A stretch of DNA of 64,000 nucleotides from CBDHFN01 sp965262605 (GTDB lineage Bacteria > Pseudomonadota > Alphaproteobacteria > JASGCL01), in contig CBDHFN010000003.1 in the NCBI GenBank assembly GCA_965262605.1, forward strand, positions 868,001 to 932,000, in the 5' to 3' direction. The position numbers were made by a program, and so were the translations under genes. Below the pieces are notes generated by a model that was not told the origin of the DNA, ran no database searches, and saw only the letters and a list, made by a program, of their open reading frames with translations. The first letter of the stretch is position 1. The number at the start of each line of letters is the position of its first letter. Positions 7,687 through 16,346 of this stretch are shown here, piece after piece.

Positions 7687-8374
7687 AATTCTCATCATTG
7701 ATTCCTTGCACGCGTGGTATGATTCAAGCCATATTCTGCATGGTATTGATTTATTCATTAACCGAGGCTCTGTTTTAGGGGTGATGGGGCATAATGGCAT
7801 GGGCAAAACAACCTTAGTGCGCACAATCATGGGGTTAACTGCCAAAAAAAAGGGTAAGATTTTTTTTCAAGATAAAGAAATTACCGATTTTCCAAGCCAG
7901 AAAATCGCCCGCATCGGCATTGGTTATGCCCCAGAGGGACGGCAAATTTTTCCCAATCTGACCGTGCGCGAAAATTTAATCATGGCGGCTAAAAAAGGTT
8001 ATTATGATTTGCCCAAAATTTTAACGATTTTTCCACGATTAAATGAAAAATTGCAAAATTTTGGATCGCATTTATCAGGCGGGGAACAACAAATGCTTTC
8101 AATTGCCCGCGCCATCATGACGAATCCGCAATTATTAATTCTTGATGAAGCAACCGAAGGGCTTGCCCCCATTATTACCGAAGAAATATGGCAATGCTTG
8201 TATCAATTATCGCGTCAAGAAATTTCCGTGCTGATAATTGACAGAAATTATCAACGAATTTTAGATTATTCCCAGCGCATTATTATTTTAGAAAAGGGTA
8301 AAATTATTTGTGAATTAGACAAATTTCAATATCCATCGCACCTAGGGGAAATTCATGAAATGCTGGGGCTTTAA
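7679..8374 (+). CDS. livF: Branched-chain-type amino-acid ABC transporter ATPase (LivF-like)
   Basis: A 231-residue ABC ATPase with Walker A GHNGMGKTT, the IGYAPEGRQIFPNLTVREN segment typical of LivF, signature LSGGEQQ and Walker B LLILDEATEG. The switch region reads LIIDRNY in place of the usual VEQN. The start ATGGATAA overlaps the end of the LivG-like gene by 8 bases, showing tight translational coupling. It probably forms the heterodimeric ATPase with LivG. It is the last gene of the operon; a 124-base AT-rich gap follows, in which I see no clear promoter or terminator. Confidence 0.88.
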   Translation: MDKILIIDSLHAWYDSSHILHGIDLFINRGSVLGVMGHNGMGKTTLVRTIMGLTAKKKGKIFFQDKEITDFPSQKIARIGIGYAPEGRQIFPNLTVRENLIMAAKKGYYDLPKILTIFPRLNEKLQNFGSHLSGGEQQMLSIARAIMTNPQLLILDEATEGLAPIITEEIWQCLYQLSRQEISVLIIDRNYQRILDYSQRIIILEKGKIICELDKFQYPSHLGEIHEMLGL

Positions 8375-8498
8375 TATTCTTCAATAGTTTTATAATTATT
8401 TTAGGTATCAGCGGATATTTTTTAAATAAATTGAGCAATCAATTCATAGTGAAAAAAAATTACTTGTTTTTTGCGTGAAAAGCTTCTAAATATTAATT

Positions 8499-8984
8499 AT
8501 GAATCCTGTTTATAATCTTAAAGTTAATATTCAAAAAAATGCTAAATGGCAGCGCGGTTGGGTGCAACAATGCCATATAATTTTACAAAAAGCCTATGAT
8601 AATTTGACCATAGATCGTCCCATGCGCGCCGAAATTTCGGTATTATTAACCAATGATACCGAAATGCGCCGATTAAATTTTCAATTTTTGGGGCATGATT
8701 ATGCAACTAATGTTTTATCGTTTCCTGCGAATTTTTATGCGCAACCAAGGGGCGTAAAGTTTTTAGGCGATATGGCGTTGGGATTGGAAATAATCAACCA
8801 AGAATCGCTGGAAATGGGGCGAAGCTTTTCATTTCATACCCATCATTTGTTAATTCACGGGCTTTTGCATATTTTAGGGTATGACCATGAAAATGATGCT
8901 GATGCCAATGCCATGGAATCCGAAGAAATTCGGATATTACATGAATGTTTCACTATCCCTAACCCCTATAAAGACTATGATTGA
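8499..8984 (+). CDS. ybeY: Endoribonuclease YbeY (rRNA maturation factor)
   Basis: YbeY is a zinc-dependent single-strand RNase needed for 16S rRNA 3'-end maturation and ribosome quality control. The 161-residue protein carries the family zinc motif H-x3-H-x5-H as HGLLHILGYDH with H120, H124 and H130, and the upstream ATNVLSFPAN and LGDMAL segments. It is the first gene of a ybeY-corC-lnt cluster, a common order, although phoH, usually upstream, is missing here. Its stop overlaps the start of corC by 8 bases. The start ATG at 8499 has a weak ribosome-binding site. Confidence 0.94.
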   Translation: MNPVYNLKVNIQKNAKWQRGWVQQCHIILQKAYDNLTIDRPMRAEISVLLTNDTEMRRLNFQFLGHDYATNVLSFPANFYAQPRGVKFLGDMALGLEIINQESLEMGRSFSFHTHHLLIHGLLHILGYDHENDADANAMESEEIRILHECFTIPNPYKDYD

Positions 8985-9795
8985 CATTATAAAAAAATTA
9001 TTCGTAAAAAAAAGCAAAATTCAGGAAATACATGAAATTATCAATGAGTCTGAGGATTTAAACCAAGAGGCTCTTGAAGGTGAATCATATATTAAGAATA
9101 TTTTGAACGCCGTTGAATTAACGGCGCAAGATGTTTGCGTGCCAAAAGGCAATGTGATAAGTGTTTCGTCCGAAGCCACTTACGAAGAAATCACAAAAAT
9201 TATCAGCATCACCCCCAAATCGCGTTATCCAGTTTATGAAGATAATAAGGATAATATCATTGGCTTTATTCATATTAAATCAGTCTTAACTTACCCGAAT
9301 AAATCGCCAAAAACGAAAAAATTTGAATTAAAAAAATTTGTTAAACCCGTTATTTACGCGGCTTTTTCCATGCCAGCTTTGGAATTATTAAAACAAATGC
9401 TTAGCAATAATGTGCATATCGCGATTTTAATTGATGAATATGGCGCATTTGATGGTATTATAACATTAACGGATTTATTATCCGAAATTATTGGCGAAAT
9501 TGGCGATGATTTTAGCATACATCAAGTTAACGAAATTCAAATTGTCAATGATGATGTGATAATTTGCGAAGGCGCCACTAAATTAGAAAAAATTGATGCC
9601 TTATGGAATATTAAATTAGATGAATCGCGCGATGATGATATTTTGACTTTGGGCGGGCTTATTTTTGCGCTTAATGGCGAATTGCCCCGTAAAGATTCCA
9701 TCATTATTGATGAAATTAACCAAGTGAAATTTATCATACTTGACGCTAACGACAGAAAAATAACTAAGGTGCGCATTGAAAAAATTTATAGTTAA
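8977..9795 (+). CDS. corC: CBS-domain protein, CorC/TlyC family
   Basis: A 272-residue cytosolic CorC/HlyC-like protein. It has paired CBS domains (about residues 65-190; VCVPKGNVISV, SRYPVYEDNKDNIIGFIHIK, VHIAILIDEYGAFDGIITLTDLL) followed by the transporter-associated CorC_HlyC domain (about 195-270). Members are linked to magnesium/cobalt resistance and efflux. The ATG at 8977 is chosen: it overlaps the ybeY stop as ATGATTGA and gives the normal length, whereas earlier ATGs in the same frame lie inside ybeY. It overlaps lnt by about 20 bases. Confidence 0.92.
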   Translation: MIDIIKKLFVKKSKIQEIHEIINESEDLNQEALEGESYIKNILNAVELTAQDVCVPKGNVISVSSEATYEEITKIISITPKSRYPVYEDNKDNIIGFIHIKSVLTYPNKSPKTKKFELKKFVKPVIYAAFSMPALELLKQMLSNNVHIAILIDEYGAFDGIITLTDLLSEIIGEIGDDFSIHQVNEIQIVNDDVIICEGATKLEKIDALWNIKLDESRDDDILTLGGLIFALNGELPRKDSIIIDEINQVKFIILDANDRKITKVRIEKIYS

Positions 9796-11278
9796 AACTA
9801 GCGCAAGCAACTTAGGTTTAGCAATTTTAGCTGGCGCATTAATGGCGATTGCTTTTCAGCCAATAAATTTAACCATGGGGCATTTTATTGGCTTATGTAT
9901 TTTGGGGCATGTCATTGGCAAAGAAAATACCAAGCAATTATTTTTATTGATTTTATTAAGTTTTTGGGTGCAATTTTTTATTACCCTGAATTGGATTGGC
10001 GAAGCCCCGAAAATTTACGATGAAAATTTTGCGTGGTTTGGTTATGTCGCTATGGTATTTTTACCTTTAATATTAAGCCTTTTTTATGCAATTAATAGTT
10101 TTTTGATTAATTTAAGCAAAAACGCGCCTTGCCGAATTTTTTTAGCCTTTGCTGGGTTTGCCCTATCTGATATTGCCAGAAGTGAATTATTCACGGGGTT
10201 TCCATGGAATTTAGCTGCCCATGCGTATAGCAACCACGATATTTTTGCCCAAAATATAAGCATCATCGGAATTTATGGTTTAAGCATCGTGGCGTATTTT
10301 TTGCCATTTGGCTTAATGGCGGCTTATTTCATGGTGAATCAAATTGCCAAGAAAGTTCAAATTATCAGTGTTTTTCTGATTTTGGCTATTTTAATGATAT
10401 TTGGCATTACCCGCATCAGTGATGCAAATTACAATTTAACAAATATAATGGTGCGAATCGTGCAACCCAATATTTCGCAACAAGATAAATGGAACAGCCA
10501 TAAAATAATCCAAAATTTGCAAGACACCATTAATTTAAGTCAAGATGATAGCGCAGAATTGATAATTTGGTCGGAAATGACGGCAAATTTTGATGTTTTT
10601 AATGATATTCAAGGGCGTGAATTTATCGCCAGTGCCTTAAAAAACAACCAATATTTAATTACTGGCGGATTTAAGCAAATTGCTCAGCAAATGTTTAATT
10701 CGTTAATAGTTTTAGATAATCAAGGTAAAATCATCAATGATTATAGCAAATCGCATTTAGTGCCGTTTGGAGAATATGTGCCGTTTGGTAAATATTTACC
10801 CTTACAAGCCATCGCCGCTGATAATATTGATTTTAGCCGTGGCGAAGCCCCAAAAACCATCAAAATACATAATTTAAGCGTTATTCCATTAATTTGTTAT
10901 GAAGGTATTTTCCCAGATTTAATCGCTAATACTGATTATGACAATGCCGATGCGATTATAAATATTACCAATGATGCGTGGTTTGGGCATGGCGCGGGAC
11001 CTTATCAACATCTTGAAATTGTCAGGTTGCGCGCCATTGAATCGGGTTTGCCATTAATCAGGGTTGCTGGCACAGGAATTTCGGCGATTATTGATCCGTT
11101 TGGGCGGATAATTGATAAAATTGATTATAATACTAAGCAAGCAATAAACAGCTTTATTCCCCAAAAAATCCCCGCGCCATTTTATATTTTGCACGCAAAA
11201 TTGATATTTTGGCTAGAAATTATAGTATTATTGGGAATAATTCTTGGTATTATAATTAGTAATAAATTTAAAAGATAA
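9776..11278 (+). CDS. lnt: Apolipoprotein N-acyltransferase
   Basis: Lnt transfers a third acyl chain to the N-terminal cysteine of lipoproteins at the outer face of the inner membrane. The 500-residue protein has an N-terminal block of membrane helices (about residues 1-210), a carbon-nitrogen-hydrolase domain (about 220-470) and a final helix. The catalytic triad is visible as E267 (WSEMTA), K325 (YSKSHLVPFGEY) and C374 (ICYEGIFP). The start is TTG, overlapping the end of corC; this is the first plausible start giving full length. Together with lspA and the small lipoprotein gene in this window it shows a working lipoprotein pathway. Confidence 0.94.
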   Translation: MKKFIVKTSASNLGLAILAGALMAIAFQPINLTMGHFIGLCILGHVIGKENTKQLFLLILLSFWVQFFITLNWIGEAPKIYDENFAWFGYVAMVFLPLILSLFYAINSFLINLSKNAPCRIFLAFAGFALSDIARSELFTGFPWNLAAHAYSNHDIFAQNISIIGIYGLSIVAYFLPFGLMAAYFMVNQIAKKVQIISVFLILAILMIFGITRISDANYNLTNIMVRIVQPNISQQDKWNSHKIIQNLQDTINLSQDDSAELIIWSEMTANFDVFNDIQGREFIASALKNNQYLITGGFKQIAQQMFNSLIVLDNQGKIINDYSKSHLVPFGEYVPFGKYLPLQAIAADNIDFSRGEAPKTIKIHNLSVIPLICYEGIFPDLIANTDYDNADAIINITNDAWFGHGAGPYQHLEIVRLRAIESGLPLIRVAGTGISAIIDPFGRIIDKIDYNTKQAINSFIPQKIPAPFYILHAKLIFWLEIIVLLGIILGIIISNKFKR

Positions 11279-11338
11279 AATTTTTAAATTACGAAATATA
11301 TGCCTTAATGAATCATGGAAATTAAAATATAACCAAAC

Positions 11339-11842
11339 TTACAATCTTATCGCCATGCCTGCGACCATTAATTCGCGAAAATTGGCGATTTTTGCCAAAT
11401 TTTGATTGCATTCGCCCAAAATATTGACAAATTTTCGGGTTAAAGCATGTTCGCTGACGGGGGCAAAGGACATTTCTTGACTAATGATAATAATTTCATG
11501 GTCGGTGGTTTGCAAAAATTGCAAAAATTTTGGCATATAATCCGAAATTTCATGGCTGTAATGCAAGATATTATTGACCCAAGATGCTATTTCATCAATG
11601 ACTATCACGCTTTTTGGCAAAGCCAATAAAGGCGTGATAATATCCAAATTTGCTTCTATGGTTATAAAATCTTGCCCGCGTTCAATGCGGTGAGCTTGAA
11701 TTTTGGCGTTCATTTCATCATCATAAAAATCATTAGTTGCCACAAAATATTTTGGCAATGCTGAATTTTTTGATTTTGCCAAATCCAAAGCGCGCTTGGT
11801 CTTTCCTGATTTAATGCCGCCAAGAATAAGACTAACACTCAT
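11339..11842 (-). CDS. cobU: Adenosylcobinamide kinase/guanylyltransferase
   Basis: CobU/CobP phosphorylates adenosylcobinamide and then transfers GMP, a late step in B12 nucleotide-loop assembly or cobinamide salvage. The 167-residue protein has the P-loop GGIKSGKT (residues 8-15), the conserved QAHRIERG with H51 as the likely guanylylated histidine, and the late ALTRKFVNILGECNQ segment. It follows icd with a one-base gap and ends the minus-strand series adaptor-trpA-icd-cobU. No other cobalamin genes are in the window, so whether a full pathway exists is unknown; salvage would suffice to explain it. Confidence 0.9.
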   Translation of the reverse strand: MSVSLILGGIKSGKTKRALDLAKSKNSALPKYFVATNDFYDDEMNAKIQAHRIERGQDFITIEANLDIITPLLALPKSVIVIDEIASWVNNILHYSHEISDYMPKFLQFLQTTDHEIIIISQEMSFAPVSEHALTRKFVNILGECNQNLAKIANFRELMVAGMAIRL

Positions 11843-11843
11843 A

Positions 11844-13064
11844 TTAAGCTTGCAATTTGCGTTTTAATAAACCATCAATATGGTCTAAAAATTGGTTTGT
11901 CACCATATAAGGCGCATTCTTGCCGATTAACAACGATAAATCTTTGGTCATTGCGCCATTTTCCACGGCTTCAATACAGACTTGTTCCAAAGTTTCCGCA
12001 AATTTCACAACTTGCGGTGTATTATCCATATTGCCACGATAAATTAAAGCGCGCGTCCATGCAAATATTGATGCTAAGGGATTCGTTGAAGTTTCCTTGC
12101 CCATTTGATGGTCACGATAATGGCGCGTCACGGTGCCGTGCGCCGCTTCGGTTTCAATGGTTTTGCCATCGGGGGACATTAGCACCGAAGTCATTAAACC
12201 CAATGAGCCAAAGCCTTGCGCCACGGTGTCCGATTGCACATCGCCATCATAATTTTTACAAGCCCAAACATAACCGCCGGGTTCACGCAAACAAGTCGCC
12301 ACCATATCATCAATGAGTCGGTGTTCATAAAATAAGTTTAATTTCTCATATTGCGATTTAAATTCCGCGTCATAAATTTCTTGAAAAATATCTTTAAACC
12401 GCCCGTCATATGCTTTTAAAATTGTATTTTTGGTTGAAAGATAAACGGGATAATTGCGCTGAATTCCATATAAAAAACAAGCGCGCGCAAAGCCTTTGAT
12501 AGAATCATCAAGGTTAAACATTGCCATAGCAACCCCCGCACCATCATATTTAAATACTTGATGGCGGATAGTTTCGCCATTTTCATCAAACGGCGTGAAT
12601 GTTATGGATAATAAGCCCGCGCCGGGCACGCGAAAATCGGTGGCGCGATATTGGTCGCCGAACGCATGGCGAGCGATAACTATCGGCTTCGTCCAGCTTA
12701 CAACTAATTTTGGTACATTTTTACAAATAATCGGTTCGCGAAAAATTGTGCCGTCTAAATAATTGCGAATCGTGCCATTGGGCGATTTCCACATTTGTTT
12801 AAGATTAAATTCTTTCACGCGCGCTTCGTCTGGGGTAATGGTCGCGCATTTTACGCCCACGCCGTATTTTTTAATGGCTTTTGCCGAATCCAAAGTAATT
12901 TCATCGTTAGTTTCATCGCGTTTACCGATGCCTAAATCATAATATTGTAAATCAATATTTAAGTAAGGTAATATTAATTTATTTTTAATGAATCCCCAAA
13001 TAATGCGGGTCATTTCATCGCCATCTAACTCAACCACAGGAGTTTTCACTTGAATTTTAGCCAT
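11844..13064 (-). CDS. icd: NADP-dependent isocitrate dehydrogenase
   Basis: Oxidative decarboxylation of isocitrate to 2-oxoglutarate in the TCA cycle. The 406-residue protein is the eukaryote-like homodimeric type (subfamily II) common in Alphaproteobacteria, rather than the E. coli type. It starts with VELDGDEMTRIIW, contains SPNGTIRNYLDGTIFREPI and ends with the ETEAAHGTVTRHYR region. AAAGGA precedes the ATG. It produces 2-oxoglutarate, also the cosubstrate of the oxygenase at 3905-4687, though no regulatory link is implied. It lies between trpA (133-base gap) and cobU. Confidence 0.96.
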   Translation of the reverse strand: MAKIQVKTPVVELDGDEMTRIIWGFIKNKLILPYLNIDLQYYDLGIGKRDETNDEITLDSAKAIKKYGVGVKCATITPDEARVKEFNLKQMWKSPNGTIRNYLDGTIFREPIICKNVPKLVVSWTKPIVIARHAFGDQYRATDFRVPGAGLLSITFTPFDENGETIRHQVFKYDGAGVAMAMFNLDDSIKGFARACFLYGIQRNYPVYLSTKNTILKAYDGRFKDIFQEIYDAEFKSQYEKLNLFYEHRLIDDMVATCLREPGGYVWACKNYDGDVQSDTVAQGFGSLGLMTSVLMSPDGKTIETEAAHGTVTRHYRDHQMGKETSTNPLASIFAWTRALIYRGNMDNTPQVVKFAETLEQVCIEAVENGAMTKDLSLLIGKNAPYMVTNQFLDHIDGLLKRKLQA

Positions 13065-13197
13065 TTTATATCCTTTATATTATCCCTAAAAAATATATAA
13101 CTTAAACAAAATAAAAACGCAAGATTTATAATATGCAGAAATACCTTAATTGCAATTATTTTTAGTAACTTTGAAGGGTGATTTTTGGGGAAAATCC

Positions 13198-14007
13198 TTA
13201 TTTAACGCCTGCACTTATGGCGCGAATTTTTGCTAAGCAAGCTTGAATTATAACATCGCTTGGGGCATTTTGCGCAAAATTTATGGCGATTTCGCGCACA
13301 ATTGCCGAACCCACCACCACGCCATCGGCAATTTTGGCAACCGCGCCCGCTTGGTCGGCGTTGGTAATACCAAAACCCACGCAAATTGGGTATTGCGTAT
13401 GTTTTCTGATTCTTGCCAAATTTTCTTGAACAGCATTTAAGTCTATGTCGCGCTTGCCGGTCACACCCAAAACGGAAATATAATACACAAAACCCGAAGC
13501 ATGTTCCAAAATAATCGGAATCCTTGCATCATCAGAAGTTGGGGCTAAAAGCCGTATGATTTTAAGCCCATGGTTGCTTGCAGGTTGGAATAAATCCGCG
13601 TCTTCTTCGGGGGGTAAATCAACGATAATCAAGCCATCTACGCCATAATTTTGGCAATCTTGGCAAAATTTTTCCACGCCATAAATATAAATCGGATTAA
13701 AATACCCCATTAAAATAATGGGGGTAGATTGATTTTTTTTCCGAAATTCTTGCACCATTTGTAAAGTTTTGTGCATATTATGCCCATTTTGCAAGGCGCG
13801 CAATGCCGAAGCTTGAATCGCAGGTCCGTCAGCCATCGGATCCGAAAATGGCATACCTAATTCAATAATATCCACGCCATTTTCTGGCATTGCCTGCATA
13901 ATTGCGGTGCTGGTTGCTAAATCTGGGTCGCCCGCGGTAATAAAAGCCACAAAAGCAGATTGATTTTTTTGGCGCAATTCGTCAAATTTTGTTGTGATTC
14001 TGTCCAT
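13198..14007 (-). CDS. trpA: Tryptophan synthase alpha chain
   Basis: TrpA cleaves indole-3-glycerol phosphate to indole, which is channelled to TrpB. The 269-residue protein has the normal length and both catalytic acids at the canonical positions: E49 (IIELGMPFSDP) and D60 (MADGP). The phosphate-binding GFGI and GVVVGSAIV segments follow. trpB and the other trp genes are not adjacent, which is unusual because trpBA are nearly always paired. The gene follows an RND-type adaptor gene by 15 bases and precedes icd. It appears intact, so a separate trpB elsewhere is likely. Confidence 0.95.
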   Translation of the reverse strand: MDRITTKFDELRQKNQSAFVAFITAGDPDLATSTAIMQAMPENGVDIIELGMPFSDPMADGPAIQASALRALQNGHNMHKTLQMVQEFRKKNQSTPIILMGYFNPIYIYGVEKFCQDCQNYGVDGLIIVDLPPEEDADLFQPASNHGLKIIRLLAPTSDDARIPIILEHASGFVYYISVLGVTGKRDIDLNAVQENLARIRKHTQYPICVGFGITNADQAGAVAKIADGVVVGSAIVREIAINFAQNAPSDVIIQACLAKIRAISAGVK

Positions 14008-14022
14008 GATTTTCTTCTTTAA

Positions 14023-15117
14023 TTATTGTGAAATTTCAACTTTTGCCCCCGCTGACACAAATGCTGCGCCATCGGTGATAATTTTAACTTTGGTCGGCAA
14101 GCCTTGCACCCAGACAAAATCATCAATTTCGCTTAAAATTTTAATGGGCGCAAATTGCACGATATTATCGTCATTAAGATATTTTACACCCAAAACGCCA
14201 AGATCATTTAAGCCCATGATGGATTTCTTAATTTTATGCGCCATTTGGCTTTGCAAGGCAATTTCAATATTAACGCCAACTTGCCCCTTTATCAAATAAT
14301 TCGGATTGTCAACTTGAAAGCGGATCCGCATGGTGCGGGTTGCCTCATCACCCGTTTCACTGACATTAAGCAATTTAGCATTAAAAATATGATTATCATA
14401 GGAGATTTTCGCCACCGAATTTTGCGGAATCTTGGCGGCTTGGTCGGCGGGCAAATTAATATCCACCCAAATCGGATTTAATGATGCTAATTGCGTAATT
14501 GGTTGCCCAATGCCGACTAAATCGCCATTTTCCACGAAAGATTGAAAAATTATTCCATCAAATGGGGCGGCAATTGTCAATTCTTGATTAATTCGTTGTT
14601 GTTCGGCTAAATTAGCGCGCGCATTTTGCAAATCTGTTTCAATTTGGGTTAGTTGAATATTGGAGGCATAGCCTTGGGCATGTAATTTTGTCGTTGCTTC
14701 AAATTGCTGGGTGCGCAATTTCACCAATTGTTCGGCGGCATGAAGTAAAGCAGGGTAGGATGCAGGCTCAAATTCCAGTAATATTTGCCCTTTTTTTACT
14801 TTGGCAAAATCTTGAAAATTTTTATGGGCGACACGGGCGGAAATTGCCGATTTTATCGCCGTGATTTTATTGGGTTGCGATAAGCCATTTGCCGTAAGAA
14901 TCGGTGTGTAATTTTGGGCATTAAATTCATTGGCAACGACTTTGCTTAAAATTTTGGGAGTCTCATGGGCGGGTGTATCAGGTTTATTTTGTTTAGCTTG
15001 ATTATGGGTATCACCAGCGATAATTACTTCTTTATTACCACTAAAAACCCAAATTACTGCTAAAACAATTAATATAACTGCCAAAATAATTGGGGTATTA
15101 ATTTTCTTTATTATCAT
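14023..15117 (-). CDS. RND efflux periplasmic adaptor (membrane fusion protein)
   Basis: The 364-residue protein has one N-terminal membrane segment (about residues 8-28) and the AcrA/HlyD-like layout: a beta-barrel/lipoyl half, an alanine-glutamine-rich helical hairpin (about 125-190, LHAAEQLVKLRTQQF … LAEQQRINQEL), the second lipoyl half with IAAPFDGIIFQSFVENGDLV, and a barrel domain. It would bridge an inner-membrane RND pump to the outer membrane. No RND pump or TolC-like gene is adjacent; instead trpA follows after 15 bases. It is divergent from pstC with 65 bases between, which must hold both promoters. Substrate unknown. Confidence 0.88.
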   Translation of the reverse strand: MIIKKINTPIILAVILIVLAVIWVFSGNKEVIIAGDTHNQAKQNKPDTPAHETPKILSKVVANEFNAQNYTPILTANGLSQPNKITAIKSAISARVAHKNFQDFAKVKKGQILLEFEPASYPALLHAAEQLVKLRTQQFEATTKLHAQGYASNIQLTQIETDLQNARANLAEQQRINQELTIAAPFDGIIFQSFVENGDLVGIGQPITQLASLNPIWVDINLPADQAAKIPQNSVAKISYDNHIFNAKLLNVSETGDEATRTMRIRFQVDNPNYLIKGQVGVNIEIALQSQMAHKIKKSIMGLNDLGVLGVKYLNDDNIVQFAPIKILSEIDDFVWVQGLPTKVKIITDGAAFVSAGAKVEISQ

Positions 15118-15182
15118 AAAATTTCCTTGACTAAGTCGTTAGTTTTTTATACAAAGCAAATTAACTAAAATCAAGAAATATT

Positions 15183-16346
15183 ATGATTATATTAAGTAAT
15201 TTTATTATATTAAGTTTGCTGATTTATTTTGGGCAAAGCTTATTGACTAAAAAATTTCAAAAAATTCGGCAAACGACAAGGCTTGGGCGTGCGGTTCCAA
15301 GTGATTTTGGTATGTTGGGCGCGGTGATAATGATAATATTTGCGCTTATTTTATTCTTAATTTTTAAAAATACCGCGATTTATGCCTTAATTGCCAGTAT
15401 TTTGGCGGCGTTATTAAGTTTCTGCTTTTGTTGGTTGGTTTTTCATCGCCAAACTCCGGCGCGTAATATTTTGGAAAAATCGTTAATTGCCGTTTTATTT
15501 ATGGCGTCTTTGATGGTTTTATCCATTGCATTTTTAATTGTCGCAACTTTGGGCGTGGAAACATGGTATTTTTTTCAATTAGTGCCCATTGACAATTTCT
15601 TATTTAATCTTAAATGGTCGCCACAAACCGAAGGCGGCGATTTTGGTTTTTTGCCTTTATTTTGGGGCAGTTTTGCGATTGCTTTTATCGCGATTTTATT
15701 TGCCGCCCCCATTGGCTTAACCGTGGCGATTTATTTAAGCGAATACGCAAACCCCAAGCTTAGCGTGATAATTAAGCCTTGCTTGGAATTATTAGCGGGG
15801 ATTCCGTCCATTGTTTATGGATTTTTTGCCGCTATTACCATTGCGCCGATGGTGCAAAACTTTGGCAATTTTTTAGGGTTGCCCGCCCAAAATGAAAGCG
15901 CGCTGGCGGCAGGTTTAATTATTGGCGTGATGATTATTCCTTTTGTGTCTTCTTTATCCCAAGATGCCTTAGGGGCTGTGCCGCAAAATCTGCGCGAAGC
16001 AAGCTATGGTTTGGGGGCAACTCAAGCTGAAACTATTCGCCATGTTGTTTTGCCCGCCGCGTATATTGGCATTGCAAATTCTATTTTATTGGCGTTAAGC
16101 CGTGCGATTGGCGAAACCATGATTGTGGTGATGGCGGCGGGTTTGGTGGCGAATTTAACCCTTAATCCTTTTGAATCTTTAACGACCATTACCGTGCAAA
16201 TTGTTGCCTTATTAACGGGCGATACCGAATTTGACAACCCCAAAGCCTTGGCGGCATATGCGCTTGGCTTAACGCTGTTTTTAATTACCATGGGGATTAA
16301 TTTTATCAATCAAGCCATCATTAAAAAACGGAATTTAAGAGCATGA
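15183..16346 (+). CDS. pstC: Phosphate ABC transporter permease PstC
   Basis: Inner-membrane subunit of the high-affinity phosphate importer. The 387-residue protein has extra N-terminal hydrophobic segments before the conserved permease core, and the cytoplasmic EAA-like loop REASYGLGATQAETIRHVVLP (residues about 272-292) followed by ALSRAIGETMIV, diagnostic of PstC. It overlaps pstA by 4 bases. pstS, pstB and phoU, normally in the same operon, are not present here. The gene is divergent from the efflux adaptor gene. Confidence 0.93.
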   Translation: MIILSNFIILSLLIYFGQSLLTKKFQKIRQTTRLGRAVPSDFGMLGAVIMIIFALILFLIFKNTAIYALIASILAALLSFCFCWLVFHRQTPARNILEKSLIAVLFMASLMVLSIAFLIVATLGVETWYFFQLVPIDNFLFNLKWSPQTEGGDFGFLPLFWGSFAIAFIAILFAAPIGLTVAIYLSEYANPKLSVIIKPCLELLAGIPSIVYGFFAAITIAPMVQNFGNFLGLPAQNESALAAGLIIGVMIIPFVSSLSQDALGAVPQNLREASYGLGATQAETIRHVVLPAAYIGIANSILLALSRAIGETMIVVMAAGLVANLTLNPFESLTTITVQIVALLTGDTEFDNPKALAAYALGLTLFLITMGINFINQAIIKKRNLRA

